NCBI GenBank assembly: GCA_024653225.1
Contig: JANLGA010000012.1
Location: 1-18,536, forward strand
Source of the DNA: Bacillota bacterium
GTDB taxonomy: Bacteria > Bacillota > Sulfobacillia > JABLXB01
Length of the DNA: 18,536 bases
Reading direction: 5' to 3'
Shown one piece after another: positions 1 to 6,767 of this stretch. Both the position numbers and the translations under genes were made by a program. Positions within the stretch are counted from its first letter, which is position 1. Every line of letters starts with the position of its first letter. Below the pieces are notes generated by a model. It worked only from the letters and a program-made list of their open reading frames with translations, did not search any database and was not told the DNA's origin.

Positions 1-179
1 GTATACCATCTCGTGTGCCCAGACACTGTCGAACTCGGGTCAAAGGGAGACCTCGTGAGCTCGTCAACCAGCGCCGTCAGGGAGCGCTCGATATGCTCGA
101 TACTGCTCTCGTCCAGTTCTCCGGAGAGACGGTCGAGGATCCCCCGGAGCTCCTCGGCTATTGTGCCGGTTCCTTTCAT
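1..179 (-). CDS. N-terminus of an unrecognised protein, cut by window edge
   Basis: Read on the minus strand, an ATG at 179-177 follows a near-perfect Shine-Dalgarno, AAGGAGGTG, with about 5 nt spacing. The frame stays open for 59 codons to the window edge, so the gene continues outside. The visible residues begin MKGTGTIAEELRGILDRL and form a charged, probably helical N-terminal segment rich in E, L, R and S up to about residue 42; then comes a Pro/Ser/Thr stretch. I see no signal peptide, membrane segment or catalytic motif. It is divergent from spoIID, with 390 nt between the two starts. Function unknown. Confidence rests on the ribosome-binding site and open frame only. Confidence 0.6.
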   Translation of the reverse strand, partial: MKGTGTIAEELRGILDRLSGELDESSIEHIERSLTALVDELTRSPFDPSSTVSGHTRWY

Positions 180-569
180 CGGGGCACCTCCTTGTAGCGA
201 AGCCTGATTCTCTCACCGCTCCTGGAACGCGGTTCCTGCGAGTTTACCCTGAACCATATTATGCAAAGCCGCCTCATTCGTGCGCTCGGCCGACGGCCCC
301 ACGCTCAGCGGGCTTACCGGGCGCGAGAGGCACCGGATGCGAAATCATCGTGCATAACTGACCCCTCAGTTGAGAAGAATGATACAAGGCAGCCAAGAGA
401 CGGGCCGCCGCTCCGCAGGGAGCCCTTCCTGAAACGCCTTCGGGCTCAATACATGGAAGCACGCGCGCCGGTCTCGCGGCTGCCGCCTTGTCAATGCTGC
501 GGGAGAGCGCGTAGTCCCGCCCCACCTGGGAACAATAGGCGTAGAAAAGTGCGGGGATGGTGACGCTTC
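180..569. other. Divergent intergenic region, no gene seen
   Basis: These 390 nt separate the minus-strand partial gene from spoIID. I find no convincing ORF with a ribosome-binding site. A short perfect dyad, AACTGA-CCCC-TCAGTT, lies at 356-371 and could be an operator or a small hairpin. A minus-strand TTGACA (494-489) has no -10 at usable spacing. No spoIID-type sigma-E promoter fitted ATA-N16-18-CATAnnnT here. Confidence 0.5.
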
Positions 570-1544
570 ATGAGACGTGTTCCTATGAAGGCGATCCGTG
601 CTTGGGTCGCATGGTCGGCTCTCGTAGTGCTCGCCGGTGCCTTGATGGTCGTTGCGCCCGGGTGCAGTCGCCTGTTCCGGCGGCCGGCCCCGTCGCCCGG
701 CGCGGCCGGGCAAGAACCCACGCTGAACCTCTATTCCCACAGGGATGGGACCACCAGGCAGGTGAAGATCGAGGACTACGTCCAGGGGGTAGTCGCCGCC
801 GAGACCCTGACCGACTGGCCCTTGGAGGCCCTGAAGGCCCAGGCGGTTGTGGCGCGCACCTTCACTCTCCAGAAGCGGGACGAAGGCAACGTCAAGAAGC
901 TGCACGGGACGGATGCGTGCGACGACAAGGACCACTTCCAGGCGTACGATCCCGGCCGCATAAACGAGGCGGTCAGGAGGGCGGTTCAGGAGACCAGGGG
1001 TCTGGTCATAGAGTACGGCGGCAAGCCGATTCGGGCCTGGTTCCACTCCAACTCGGGCGGGAAGACGGCGACTGCCCAGGAGGGACTGAATTTCACGCAG
1101 GAACCCGCGCCCTACACCGCCGCGGTTGACGACCCATACTCGCTTCAGAATGCCCCTTCCGACCAAAAGTCGTGGACCGCGACGTTCACTGCCCAGGAAA
1201 TCCAGAGTGCCGCGAGCCGGCTGGGCAAGAGCATACCGAACGTGAGGACCGCTTCCATAGGGAAGAAAGGGCCTTCGGGACGCGCCTTGACCTTGAAGTT
1301 CGGTGACCAGGAGTTGCCCGCGGCCGAACTGAGGACCGCGCTCGGTCCCGAGAAGATGAAATCCACCCTTCTCGATTCGGTGACTGTCTCGGGCGGACGC
1401 GTACTCATGAAGGGACGGGGTTGGGGCCACGGCGTGGGTATGTCCCAATGGGGGGCGGAAGCGATGGCGAAGGCCGGCAAGAAGGCCGAGGACATCATCG
1501 CGTTCTACTACAAGGGCGTCCAGATCAGGAAGATGTGGCAGTAG
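570..1544 (+). CDS. spoIID: Stage II sporulation protein D (SpoIID/LytB family)
   Basis: 324 aa. SpoIID is the membrane-anchored lytic transglycosylase that cleaves glycan strands in the septal peptidoglycan during engulfment, working with SpoIIM and SpoIIP. An N-terminal hydrophobic segment at about residues 11-30 serves as anchor; Cys32 follows it, but APGC is a poor lipobox. The catalytic-glutamate region AAETL..W..EALKAQAVVART is at 76-97, with the likely general acid Glu78. The C-terminal signature GRGWGHGVGMSQWGA is at 282-296. In the TDACDDKDHFQAY segment (114-126) Cys117 and His122 are present, but the residue after His is Phe123 where many homologues have a second Cys. ATG 570 is preferred over ATG 585 because GGGGATGG lies about 8 nt before it. 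The usual downstream partners (spoIIQ-like peptidase, spoIIID) are absent. Confidence 0.93.
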   Translation: MRRVPMKAIRAWVAWSALVVLAGALMVVAPGCSRLFRRPAPSPGAAGQEPTLNLYSHRDGTTRQVKIEDYVQGVVAAETLTDWPLEALKAQAVVARTFTLQKRDEGNVKKLHGTDACDDKDHFQAYDPGRINEAVRRAVQETRGLVIEYGGKPIRAWFHSNSGGKTATAQEGLNFTQEPAPYTAAVDDPYSLQNAPSDQKSWTATFTAQEIQSAASRLGKSIPNVRTASIGKKGPSGRALTLKFGDQELPAAELRTALGPEKMKSTLLDSVTVSGGRVLMKGRGWGHGVGMSQWGAEAMAKAGKKAEDIIAFYYKGVQIRKMWQ

Positions 1545-1582
1545 CACAAGCTGGCAGTAGCACGAGCTGGCAGTAGCGCGAG
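1535..1582. repeat. Three tandem 16-bp repeats spanning the spoIID stop codon
   Basis: Units are GTGGCAGTAGCACAAG (1535-1550), CTGGCAGTAGCACGAG (1551-1566) and CTGGCAGTAGCGCGAG (1567-1582), followed by a degenerate GCGGTGGCGAG. The first unit contains the last codons and TAG stop of spoIID; each copy repeats the CAGTAG. Looks like slippage expansion at the gene end. Confidence 0.85.
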
Positions 1583-1600
1583 GCGGTGGCGAGAACAAGA

Positions 1601-1664
1601 CCCCAGGGAAGTGCCCCTGGGGCGACCCACTCAGGCCCGGAGGAAAGGGGAGGGACCTCCGGGC
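1601..1664. other. Two consecutive hairpins between spoIID and the riboswitch
   Basis: Hairpin A pairs CCCCAGGG (1601-1608) with CCCTGGGG (1615-1622), 6-nt loop. Hairpin B pairs GCCCGGAGG (1635-1643) with CCTCCGGGC (1656-1664), 12-nt loop. On the minus strand hairpin A is followed by TCTTGTTCTC, so it could be a back-up terminator for leftward transcription; on the plus strand no T-run follows. Confidence 0.55.
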
Positions 1665-1702
1665 ATCGTCCTATTCGTCATCACTCACTCGCTCACAACA
1701 AC

Positions 1703-1730
1703 GGGACCCAGGAGGCGGCTCCTGGGTCCC
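1703..1730 (-). terminator. Intrinsic terminator of the c-di-AMP riboswitch (possibly bidirectional)
   Basis: A perfect 12-bp stem, GGGACCCAGGAG / CTCCTGGGTCCC, with a 4-nt loop. On the minus strand it lies 20 nt after the end of the aptamer block and is followed by GTTGTTGTGAG. The Thr T-box terminator in this window has the same GTTGTTGT tail. It is the likely expression platform of the riboswitch. On the plus strand CTGTTGG follows, so it may also end the spoIID transcript. Confidence 0.75.
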
Positions 1731-1750
1731 CTGTTGGGCCCGAAACCTTA

Positions 1751-1880
1751 CCTCCCCTTCCACGCTTACGGGGTTAGCTGACGGGTTCGGGTTGAAGAAG
1801 TAACCCTACCCTGCCTGACGCAGGGATTCACCCCACACTGATTGGTTCCCCCGCTCCCGGTCCGGGATTCAGCGTACAAG
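1751..1880 (-). promoter_or_regulatory. c-di-AMP riboswitch (ydaO/yuaA type), minus strand
   Basis: The minus strand carries the conserved blocks of the ydaO aptamer in order: ACGCTGAATCC at the 5' end, GCGGGGGAACCAAT, GGGGTGAATC, GCAGGGTAGGG, CCGAACCCGTCAGCTAACCC, and CGTAAGCGT. The outer stem P1 pairs ACGCT (1875-1871) with AGCGT (1766-1762). A purine block GGAAGGGGAGG follows the 3' end, as in known members. The family binds two cyclic di-AMP molecules and normally switches off potassium transport, cell-wall or sporulation genes by termination. Here a strong promoter lies upstream and a terminator downstream, so the switch looks functional. No sense gene follows: leftward read-through is antisense to spoIID. 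Recognition is from memory of the consensus; a covariance-model scan would confirm it. Confidence 0.93.
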
Positions 1881-1906
1881 GTAAGATCCAGTGTGGTTTC
1901 GATGTC

Positions 1907-1936
1907 ATTATAATCCCGGCTGCAACGAAAGGTCAA
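1907..1936 (-). promoter_or_regulatory. Sigma-A promoter driving the c-di-AMP riboswitch
   Basis: On the minus strand: -35 TTGACC (1936-1931), 18-nt spacer, -10 TATAAT (1912-1907). The predicted start is near 1900, about 20 nt before the aptamer. A TATAAT also reads on the plus strand (1909-1914), but it lacks a -35 at any usable spacing. Confidence 0.8.
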
Positions 1937-1998
1937 TGTCGGGTCGGCCGAAAAGGAAGGGGGTGGCCCGGGGGCGAAATTGCAGGAGGACGGCGGGG

Positions 1999-3954
1999 GT
2001 GATACGTGAAATGGCTCCCAGCATAGGCATGGTGCTTCCCTCGCCCGAGCTCACCGCCCTCGCGAGAGAGGTGGCCGCCGAGTCGGGGCGGGACATCGCC
2101 ATAGTCGAAGGCACCCTCGAAGGCGGCGTGGAGGCTGCGAGGAAACTCGAAGCGGCCGGCGTCCAGGTGATAATCAGTAGGGCGCCGACAGGGGCGATGA
2201 TAAGAAGGGCGTGCGGCGTGCCCGTGATCCTCATAGAGGTGACCCCCTTCGACGTGGTCACTGCCCTGCACTGCGCCTCGCAACTGTCCGACAGGATCGG
2301 TTTCGTCGGCTTCCACAAGACGGAGAGCAGGTACGACTTCGAATTCATGGAGCGCCTGCTCAACATCACCGTAATCCCGATGTTCTATCGAGACGAGGCC
2401 GGTATAGGCGCGCTGCTCGACCGCGCCTCCGAGAAGGGCGTCAAGGTGGTGGTGGGCACCGGAGCGTGCGTCATGGAGGCCGCCAGGGCGAGGAACATCG
2501 CCGGGATCCCCATCAGGTCGAGCCGTGAGGCGGTACGCGAGGCCCTCGAGCGGGCGGAGGAACTGCTGCGCATACGCGTGCTCGACGAGGAGAAGACGCA
2601 GAGGCTCAAGGCCGTGGTGGACTTCTCCAGTGACGGGATACTGCTGGTCAGCGAGCAGGGTCGGGTCACTGTGATCAACCCGTTCGCCGCGAGGTTCCTC
2701 GGCATGGATTTGGAGGGTGCGTCCGCCCCGGGACTGGCCGAATCCCACAGGGACAACCCGGCCGTCGCGAAGCTCATCGGGGACGGCTCGCCCGTGACCG
2801 GGCTGCTCGTCGAGGTGCTGGGCGCCACCCTGGTGGTCAACAGGGTGCCGATAAGGGCCGGAGGAGCGGACAAAGGGTACGTGGTGACGTTCACCAACGC
2901 CAAGAAGATACAGCGATTGGAGCGGCGGATACGCACGGAGACGTGCTCGAAGGGGCTCGTGGCTAGGTTCACGCTGAAGGACATCCTGGGGAACAGCCCC
3001 GCGATAGTCGAGTGCAGGGAAAGGATAATCCAATACGCCCCGACGGATTCCACCGTGTTGATACTGGGTGAGACGGGGAGTGGAAAGGAACTGGCGGCCC
3101 AGAGCATTCACAATGCGAGCGCCAGGCGCTCGGGGCCGTTCGTCGCGGTGAACTGCGCCGCTCTTCCGGAAACCCTTCTTGAGAGCGAGCTGTTCGGATA
3201 CGCGGAAGGGGCGTTCACGGGGGCGAGGAAGGGGGGCAAGCCCGGGCTTTTCGAGCTCGCCCACGGCGGAAGCATATTCCTGGACGAAATAGGGGAGGTG
3301 TCGCGCCGGCTGCAGGCGCGCTTGCTTCGGGTCATCCAGGAGAGGGAAGTCATGCGGATCGGGGACGACCGGGTCCTTCCGGTTGACGTGAGGATAATAG
3401 CGGCGACAAATCACGACCTCCGGCGGGACGTCGAGACGGGCAAGTTCAGGCGCGACCTGTTCTTTCGCCTCGACGTGCTGAGCCTCACCATTCCGCCCCT
3501 TCGGGCCCGCGCCGGGGACGTGCTCATCCTCGCGAACGAGTTCCTCGCGAGGTTCGGCGCGCGGCTGAAGAAGGATCTCGAGCCGTTCGGGGCGGAGGAC
3601 GGGGCCCTGCTTCAGTCCTACAGCTGGCCGGGGAACGTGCGCGAGCTGGAGAACCTGGTGGAGAGGTACGCCACGCTGGCGTCGGCCGGCCGCGACAGCG
3701 AGCTCGTGCGCCGACTCATGGCCGCGAGGTGCGGCGATGAAGTCCGGGCGGGCTCGGGGCCGGACAAGGTGACCATCCGGACGTCGAGCCTCGACGAGAT
3801 GCGGAAGGAGATCCTGAGGCTCGTACTCGACCAGGTTGGCGGGAACTGCGCGGAGGCCGCGAGGCGGCTGGGTATCAGCCGGACGACCGCGTGGCGGTGG
3901 CTGAAGGAAATCGGGACCGCCCCCGGGAGCCGACGCGCCTTGCCGCCGAACTGA
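1999..3954 (+). CDS. Sigma-54-dependent activator, PrpR-type sensor domain
   Basis: 651 aa from GTG 1999, chosen because AGGAGG (1984-1989) sits 9 nt upstream; ATG 2011 is too far from it. Domain order: PrpR N-terminal ligand-sensing domain at about 10-180, PAS-like domain at about 196-305 (beginning near DFSSDGILLVSEQGRVTVIN), sigma-54 AAA+ domain at about 325-560, and a C-terminal Fis-type helix-turn-helix near 615-636 (AEAARRLGISRTTAWRWLKE). The AAA+ core is intact: Walker A GETGSGKE at 357, the sigma-54-contacting GAFTGA loop at 404, and Walker B IFLDEI at 426. The protein should use ATP to open promoters held by sigma-54 RNA polymerase in response to a small carboxylate or related ligand (inference from the family). 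Its likely target is the acyl-CoA dehydrogenase/kor operon just downstream. Confidence 0.93.
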   Translation: MIREMAPSIGMVLPSPELTALAREVAAESGRDIAIVEGTLEGGVEAARKLEAAGVQVIISRAPTGAMIRRACGVPVILIEVTPFDVVTALHCASQLSDRIGFVGFHKTESRYDFEFMERLLNITVIPMFYRDEAGIGALLDRASEKGVKVVVGTGACVMEAARARNIAGIPIRSSREAVREALERAEELLRIRVLDEEKTQRLKAVVDFSSDGILLVSEQGRVTVINPFAARFLGMDLEGASAPGLAESHRDNPAVAKLIGDGSPVTGLLVEVLGATLVVNRVPIRAGGADKGYVVTFTNAKKIQRLERRIRTETCSKGLVARFTLKDILGNSPAIVECRERIIQYAPTDSTVLILGETGSGKELAAQSIHNASARRSGPFVAVNCAALPETLLESELFGYAEGAFTGARKGGKPGLFELAHGGSIFLDEIGEVSRRLQARLLRVIQEREVMRIGDDRVLPVDVRIIAATNHDLRRDVETGKFRRDLFFRLDVLSLTIPPLRARAGDVLILANEFLARFGARLKKDLEPFGAEDGALLQSYSWPGNVRELENLVERYATLASAGRDSELVRRLMAARCGDEVRAGSGPDKVTIRTSSLDEMRKEILRLVLDQVGGNCAEAARRLGISRTTAWRWLKEIGTAPGSRRALPPN

Positions 3955-4028
3955 CAGCGGAAGGCGGCGCTCCGCGCCCGGGCGGCGTCCGGGGCCCCGC
4001 GGCGGTCGGGATCGTTCGGCGTTACTAT

Positions 4029-4045
4029 CGTTCAATGTTGAGACG
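4029..4045 (+). promoter_or_regulatory. Possible activator-binding dyad upstream of the sigma-54 promoter
   Basis: CGTTCAA-TG-TTGAGACG is an imperfect dyad around a perfect TCAA/TTGA core. It lies about 65-80 nt before the -24 element at 4107, the distance range used by sigma-54 activators. Weak evidence: one site only, with one extra base in the right arm. Confidence 0.25.
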
Positions 4046-4106
4046 CACATAGTTGCATCATGAAACCGGCATCCCTCGGGTCGGCCTTCCCAGCGGTCGG
4101 GTGCGT

Positions 4107-4123
4107 TTGGCATGGAAGCTGCG
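4107..4123 (+). promoter_or_regulatory. Sigma-54 (-24/-12) promoter of the acyl-CoA dehydrogenase/kor operon
   Basis: TTGGCATGGAAGCTGCG keeps the invariant GG (4109-4110) and GC (4121-4122) exactly 10 bp apart, and matches TGGCAC-N5-TTGCA at most positions (mismatches C to T, T to C, final A to G). It lies 79 nt before the operon's first ATG and directly downstream of a sigma-54 activator gene. The rest of this 247-nt gap (3955-4201) is GC-rich and shows no ORF. Confidence 0.6.
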
Positions 4124-4201
4124 TGTGTGGCGGGTCGTGCGGACCCCGGTCCGCGGAAGAGGACTTCCAGGAATACTTGCAGGGGAAAGGAAGGGTAAAG
4201 C

Positions 4202-5404
4202 ATGGACTTCAGTCTGACCGAGGAGCATCGGATGGTCGAGAAGATGGTTCGCGATTTCGCCGGCAAGGAAATCGCGCCGAGGATCAAGGACCTCGACCGC
4301 GCACAGACCTTCGACAGGAACATCCTCAAGCAGATGGCGGAGCTCGGGATACTCGGCATCTGCGTGCCGGAGAAATACGGCGGCGGGGGGATGGATTACA
4401 TCAGCCTCGGGCTGGCCTGCGAGGAGCTGGAGTACGTTGACACTTCCCTGAGGGTGATCCTCTCGGTCCACGTCGCACTGAACAGCTTGACGCTGCTAAC
4501 GTGGGGTTCCGAGGAGCAGAAGCAGAAATACCTGGTTCCCCAGGCGAAGGGGGAGAAGATCGCGACTTACGCTCTGACCGAGCCCAATGCGGGGAGCGAC
4601 GCAGTGGGCATCCAGACCTACGCGAAGCTGGAGGGTGACAGGTACATCCTCAACGGCGAGAAGATGTGGATCTCGCTCGCCGACGTAGCGGACAACTTCA
4701 TCACGTTCGCCTGGACCGACAGGGAGAAGCAGAAGAAAAGGGACCACAGCGGGATGTCGGCATTCATCGTGGAGCGCGGCATGAAGGGCCTGAACACGGC
4801 GACTATTCACGGGAAGCTCGGGATCAGGGCGGGCAACACCGGCTCGATTTCGTTCAGCGATGTCGAGGTGCCGAGAGAAAACCTCCTCGGGAAAGAGGGC
4901 GAGGGCTTCAAGATAGCGATGTTCGCCATCGACCAGGGCCGGTACACCGTGGCCGCCGGAGCGACGGGACTGGTGCGCGCCTGCCTCGACGCGAGCGTCA
5001 AGTACGCGCACGAGAGGCAGGCGTTCGGGGTGGAGATCGGGCATCACCAGCTCATCAAGGAGATGATAGCCGGGATGGCCCGCGACTACGACGCCGCCCG
5101 CCTACTCTGGATGCGCGCCGGCTGGCTGAAGAACCAGGGGATGCGCAACACTCGAGAGACCGCGCTCGCGAAGTGGTTCGCGTGCGACGCCTCCGAGCGC
5201 GCCGCGGCGGACGCCGTGCAGATTCACGGGGCGTACGGGTATTCCGACGAGTATCCGGCCGAGAGGTTCTACCGCAACTGCAAGGGCGCGGTCATATACG
5301 AAGGCGCCAGGGAGATCCAGAAGCTGCTCCACGGGGACTACGCGCTGGGTTACAGGAAGGACAAGCCGCTGAGGTGCAGCCTTCCGTCCTGGCCCTTCGA
5401 ATGA
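4202..5404 (+). CDS. Acyl-CoA dehydrogenase family flavoprotein
   Basis: 400 aa, full length for the family. It catalyses FAD-dependent alpha,beta-oxidation of an acyl-CoA thioester, passing electrons to an electron-transfer flavoprotein. Features: N-terminal helical domain (about 1-120), the flavin/substrate signature TEPNAGSD at 126-133, MWIS at 155-158, and the C-terminal YEGAREIQ with Glu367 in the position of the usual catalytic base. The specificity cannot be read reliably; the sequence recalls glutaryl-CoA and short-chain dehydrogenases. GGAAAGGAAGGG precedes the ATG. It is the first gene of an apparent operon with korDABC (21-nt gap to korD), suggesting that the acyl-CoA made by the oxidoreductase, or a close relative, is its substrate (inference). 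The C-terminal tail after residue 380 is slightly longer than usual. Confidence 0.9.
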   Translation: MDFSLTEEHRMVEKMVRDFAGKEIAPRIKDLDRAQTFDRNILKQMAELGILGICVPEKYGGGGMDYISLGLACEELEYVDTSLRVILSVHVALNSLTLLTWGSEEQKQKYLVPQAKGEKIATYALTEPNAGSDAVGIQTYAKLEGDRYILNGEKMWISLADVADNFITFAWTDREKQKKRDHSGMSAFIVERGMKGLNTATIHGKLGIRAGNTGSISFSDVEVPRENLLGKEGEGFKIAMFAIDQGRYTVAAGATGLVRACLDASVKYAHERQAFGVEIGHHQLIKEMIAGMARDYDAARLLWMRAGWLKNQGMRNTRETALAKWFACDASERAAADAVQIHGAYGYSDEYPAERFYRNCKGAVIYEGAREIQKLLHGDYALGYRKDKPLRCSLPSWPFE

Positions 5405-5425
5405 GGCGTCGAGGAGGGTACGGCG

Positions 5426-5644
5426 TTGGCAAGAAAGCGGGTTTCCGTGACCATTGACCCGAGGCTGTGCAAGAAATGCGGGATCTGCGTGGAGTTCTGC
5501 CCGAAGGATGTGTTGGGCCCGGGACGGGACGGCGTTCCCGCCGTCCTGTCCCCCGAATCGTGCACGGCGTGCCGGCTGTGTGAGTTGAGGTGCCCCGATT
5601 TCGCGATCCTCGTGGAGGAGGCGGAAGATGGCGAGAGAACCTGA
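5426..5644 (+). CDS. korD: 2-oxoacid:ferredoxin oxidoreductase delta subunit (2[4Fe-4S] ferredoxin)
   Basis: 72 aa. Two classical 4Fe-4S motifs: Cys15-18-21-25 followed by Pro, and Cys46-49-52-56 followed by Pro. This small subunit wires the catalytic core to free ferredoxin. The start is TTG 5426, set by GAGGAGG at 5411-5417 with 8 nt spacing. It overlaps korA by 17 nt, implying translational coupling. The gene order delta-alpha-beta-gamma is typical of four-subunit enzymes of this class. Confidence 0.9.
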   Translation: MARKRVSVTIDPRLCKKCGICVEFCPKDVLGPGRDGVPAVLSPESCTACRLCELRCPDFAILVEEAEDGERT

Positions 5645-6767
5645 CGTGCGTTACCTGCAGGGGAACGAGGCCATCGCGGAGGGTGCGTTCGCCGCCGGGG
5701 CGAGATTCTTCGCCGGGTACCCGATTACCCCCTCCTCGGAGATCGCCGAGATCGCCTCGAGGCGCCTGCTCGAACTGGGCGGCGTGTACCTCCAGATGGA
5801 GGACGAGCTGGCGAGCATGGCGGCCGTCATCGGCGCGTCATTCGCGGGGGTCAAGTCGTTCACGGCGACGAGCGGCCCCGGGTTCTCGCTCATGCAGGAG
5901 AATCTAGGGCTCGCCGTCATGACGGAGACCCCTTGCGTGGTGGTGAACATCCAGAGATCGGGGCCGAGCACGGGCTTGGCGACCAAGCCGGCGCAGGCGG
6001 ACGTGATGCAGGCTCGGTGGGGTACCCACGGCGATCATGCCGCCATCGCGCTTTGCCCTTGTTCGGTGCAGGAATGCTACGACCTCACCGTGATGGCATT
6101 CAACTATGCCGAGCGATTCCGGACTCCGGTGGTGCTGCTCGCGGACGAGATAGTCGGTCACATGCGCGAGAAGGTGGTTCTCGGCGGGCCTCGAGGAGTC
6201 GAGGTCGTTGACCGAAGGCGCTACTCGGGGGAGCCCGAGGGGTACATGCCCTATCTCGCCGGCGAGGACGGGGTGCCGGCTTTCGCCGCCCCCGGCGGCC
6301 CGTCGCTGGGAAGGGCGAACAGCTCCATGCATGACGAAACCGGCTTCGCCAACAACACGCCCGAGAACGCGACGGCGGTGATAAGGCGGCTGCACGACAA
6401 GGTGTACAACGCCAGGAGCGAGATATGCCACGTGAAGGAGTACATGACTGGCGACTGCGACATCGTCCTGATCTCGTATGGTGCCACATCCAGGGCCGCG
6501 AGAGCCGCGGCGATGCGCGCGCGCGAGAAGGGGCTCAGGGCCGGGTGCCTGACCCTCACGACGATATGGCCGTTCCCGGATGAGGCGGTGGCGCGGGTGT
6601 GCCGCCGGGCCGAAAGGGTGATAGTGCCCGAAATGAACACCGGGCAGCTCATCGGGGAGGTTCGGCGGGCGGCTTGCAGACCGGATGTCGTTGGCCTGAA
6701 CAAGTTCAACGGACTCGGGATTGACCCCGGGGAGATCCTCCGGAAGATCGAGGAGGTGCGGACGTGA
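5628..6767 (+). CDS. korA: 2-oxoacid:ferredoxin oxidoreductase alpha subunit (KorA-like)
   Basis: 379 aa. With beta it forms the catalytic core that converts a 2-oxoacid plus CoA and oxidised ferredoxin to an acyl-CoA, CO2 and reduced ferredoxin. Visible marks: YPITP at 31-35 (substrate/TPP-site loop), the TATSGPGFSLM block, and NIQRSGPSTG..TKPAQADVMQARWG with GPSTG at 112-116, all characteristic of the KorA-type alpha chain, which lacks a fused gamma domain. A transketolase C-terminal-like domain fills the last 120 residues or so. KorA resemblance favours 2-oxoglutarate, but a branched-chain or aromatic 2-oxoacid is equally possible in an inducible operon with an acyl-CoA dehydrogenase. It overlaps korB by 4 nt (GTGA). 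Confidence 0.92.
   Translation: MAREPDVRYLQGNEAIAEGAFAAGARFFAGYPITPSSEIAEIASRRLLELGGVYLQMEDELASMAAVIGASFAGVKSFTATSGPGFSLMQENLGLAVMTETPCVVVNIQRSGPSTGLATKPAQADVMQARWGTHGDHAAIALCPCSVQECYDLTVMAFNYAERFRTPVVLLADEIVGHMREKVVLGGPRGVEVVDRRRYSGEPEGYMPYLAGEDGVPAFAAPGGPSLGRANSSMHDETGFANNTPENATAVIRRLHDKVYNARSEICHVKEYMTGDCDIVLISYGATSRAARAAAMRAREKGLRAGCLTLTTIWPFPDEAVARVCRRAERVIVPEMNTGQLIGEVRRAACRPDVVGLNKFNGLGIDPGEILRKIEEVRT

Noticed and set aside
350..390. Sigma-E promoter for spoIID using GCATAA and GATACA
   Set aside because: The two elements are about 24 nt apart instead of 16-18.
366..1598. 410-codon minus-strand open frame opposite spoIID, downstream of the riboswitch
   Set aside because: Considered as the riboswitch's target gene, but it has no recognisable motifs or ribosome-binding site and overlaps intact SpoIID motifs.
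1909..1914. Plus-strand TATAAT as promoter for the sigma-54 activator
   Set aside because: No -35-like hexamer 16-18 nt upstream; the same bases form a better -10 on the minus strand with TTGACC at 18 nt.
4044..4060. GCACATAGTTGCAT as a sigma-54 promoter
   Set aside because: The GG is missing and the -24/-12 spacing is one base short; the site at 4107 has correct spacing.
1933..4359. 808-codon minus-strand open frame opposite the sigma-54 activator
   Set aside because: No family motifs, odd composition (rich in R, P, H, G), and it is the complement of a well-supported activator gene; long shadows are expected in GC-rich DNA.
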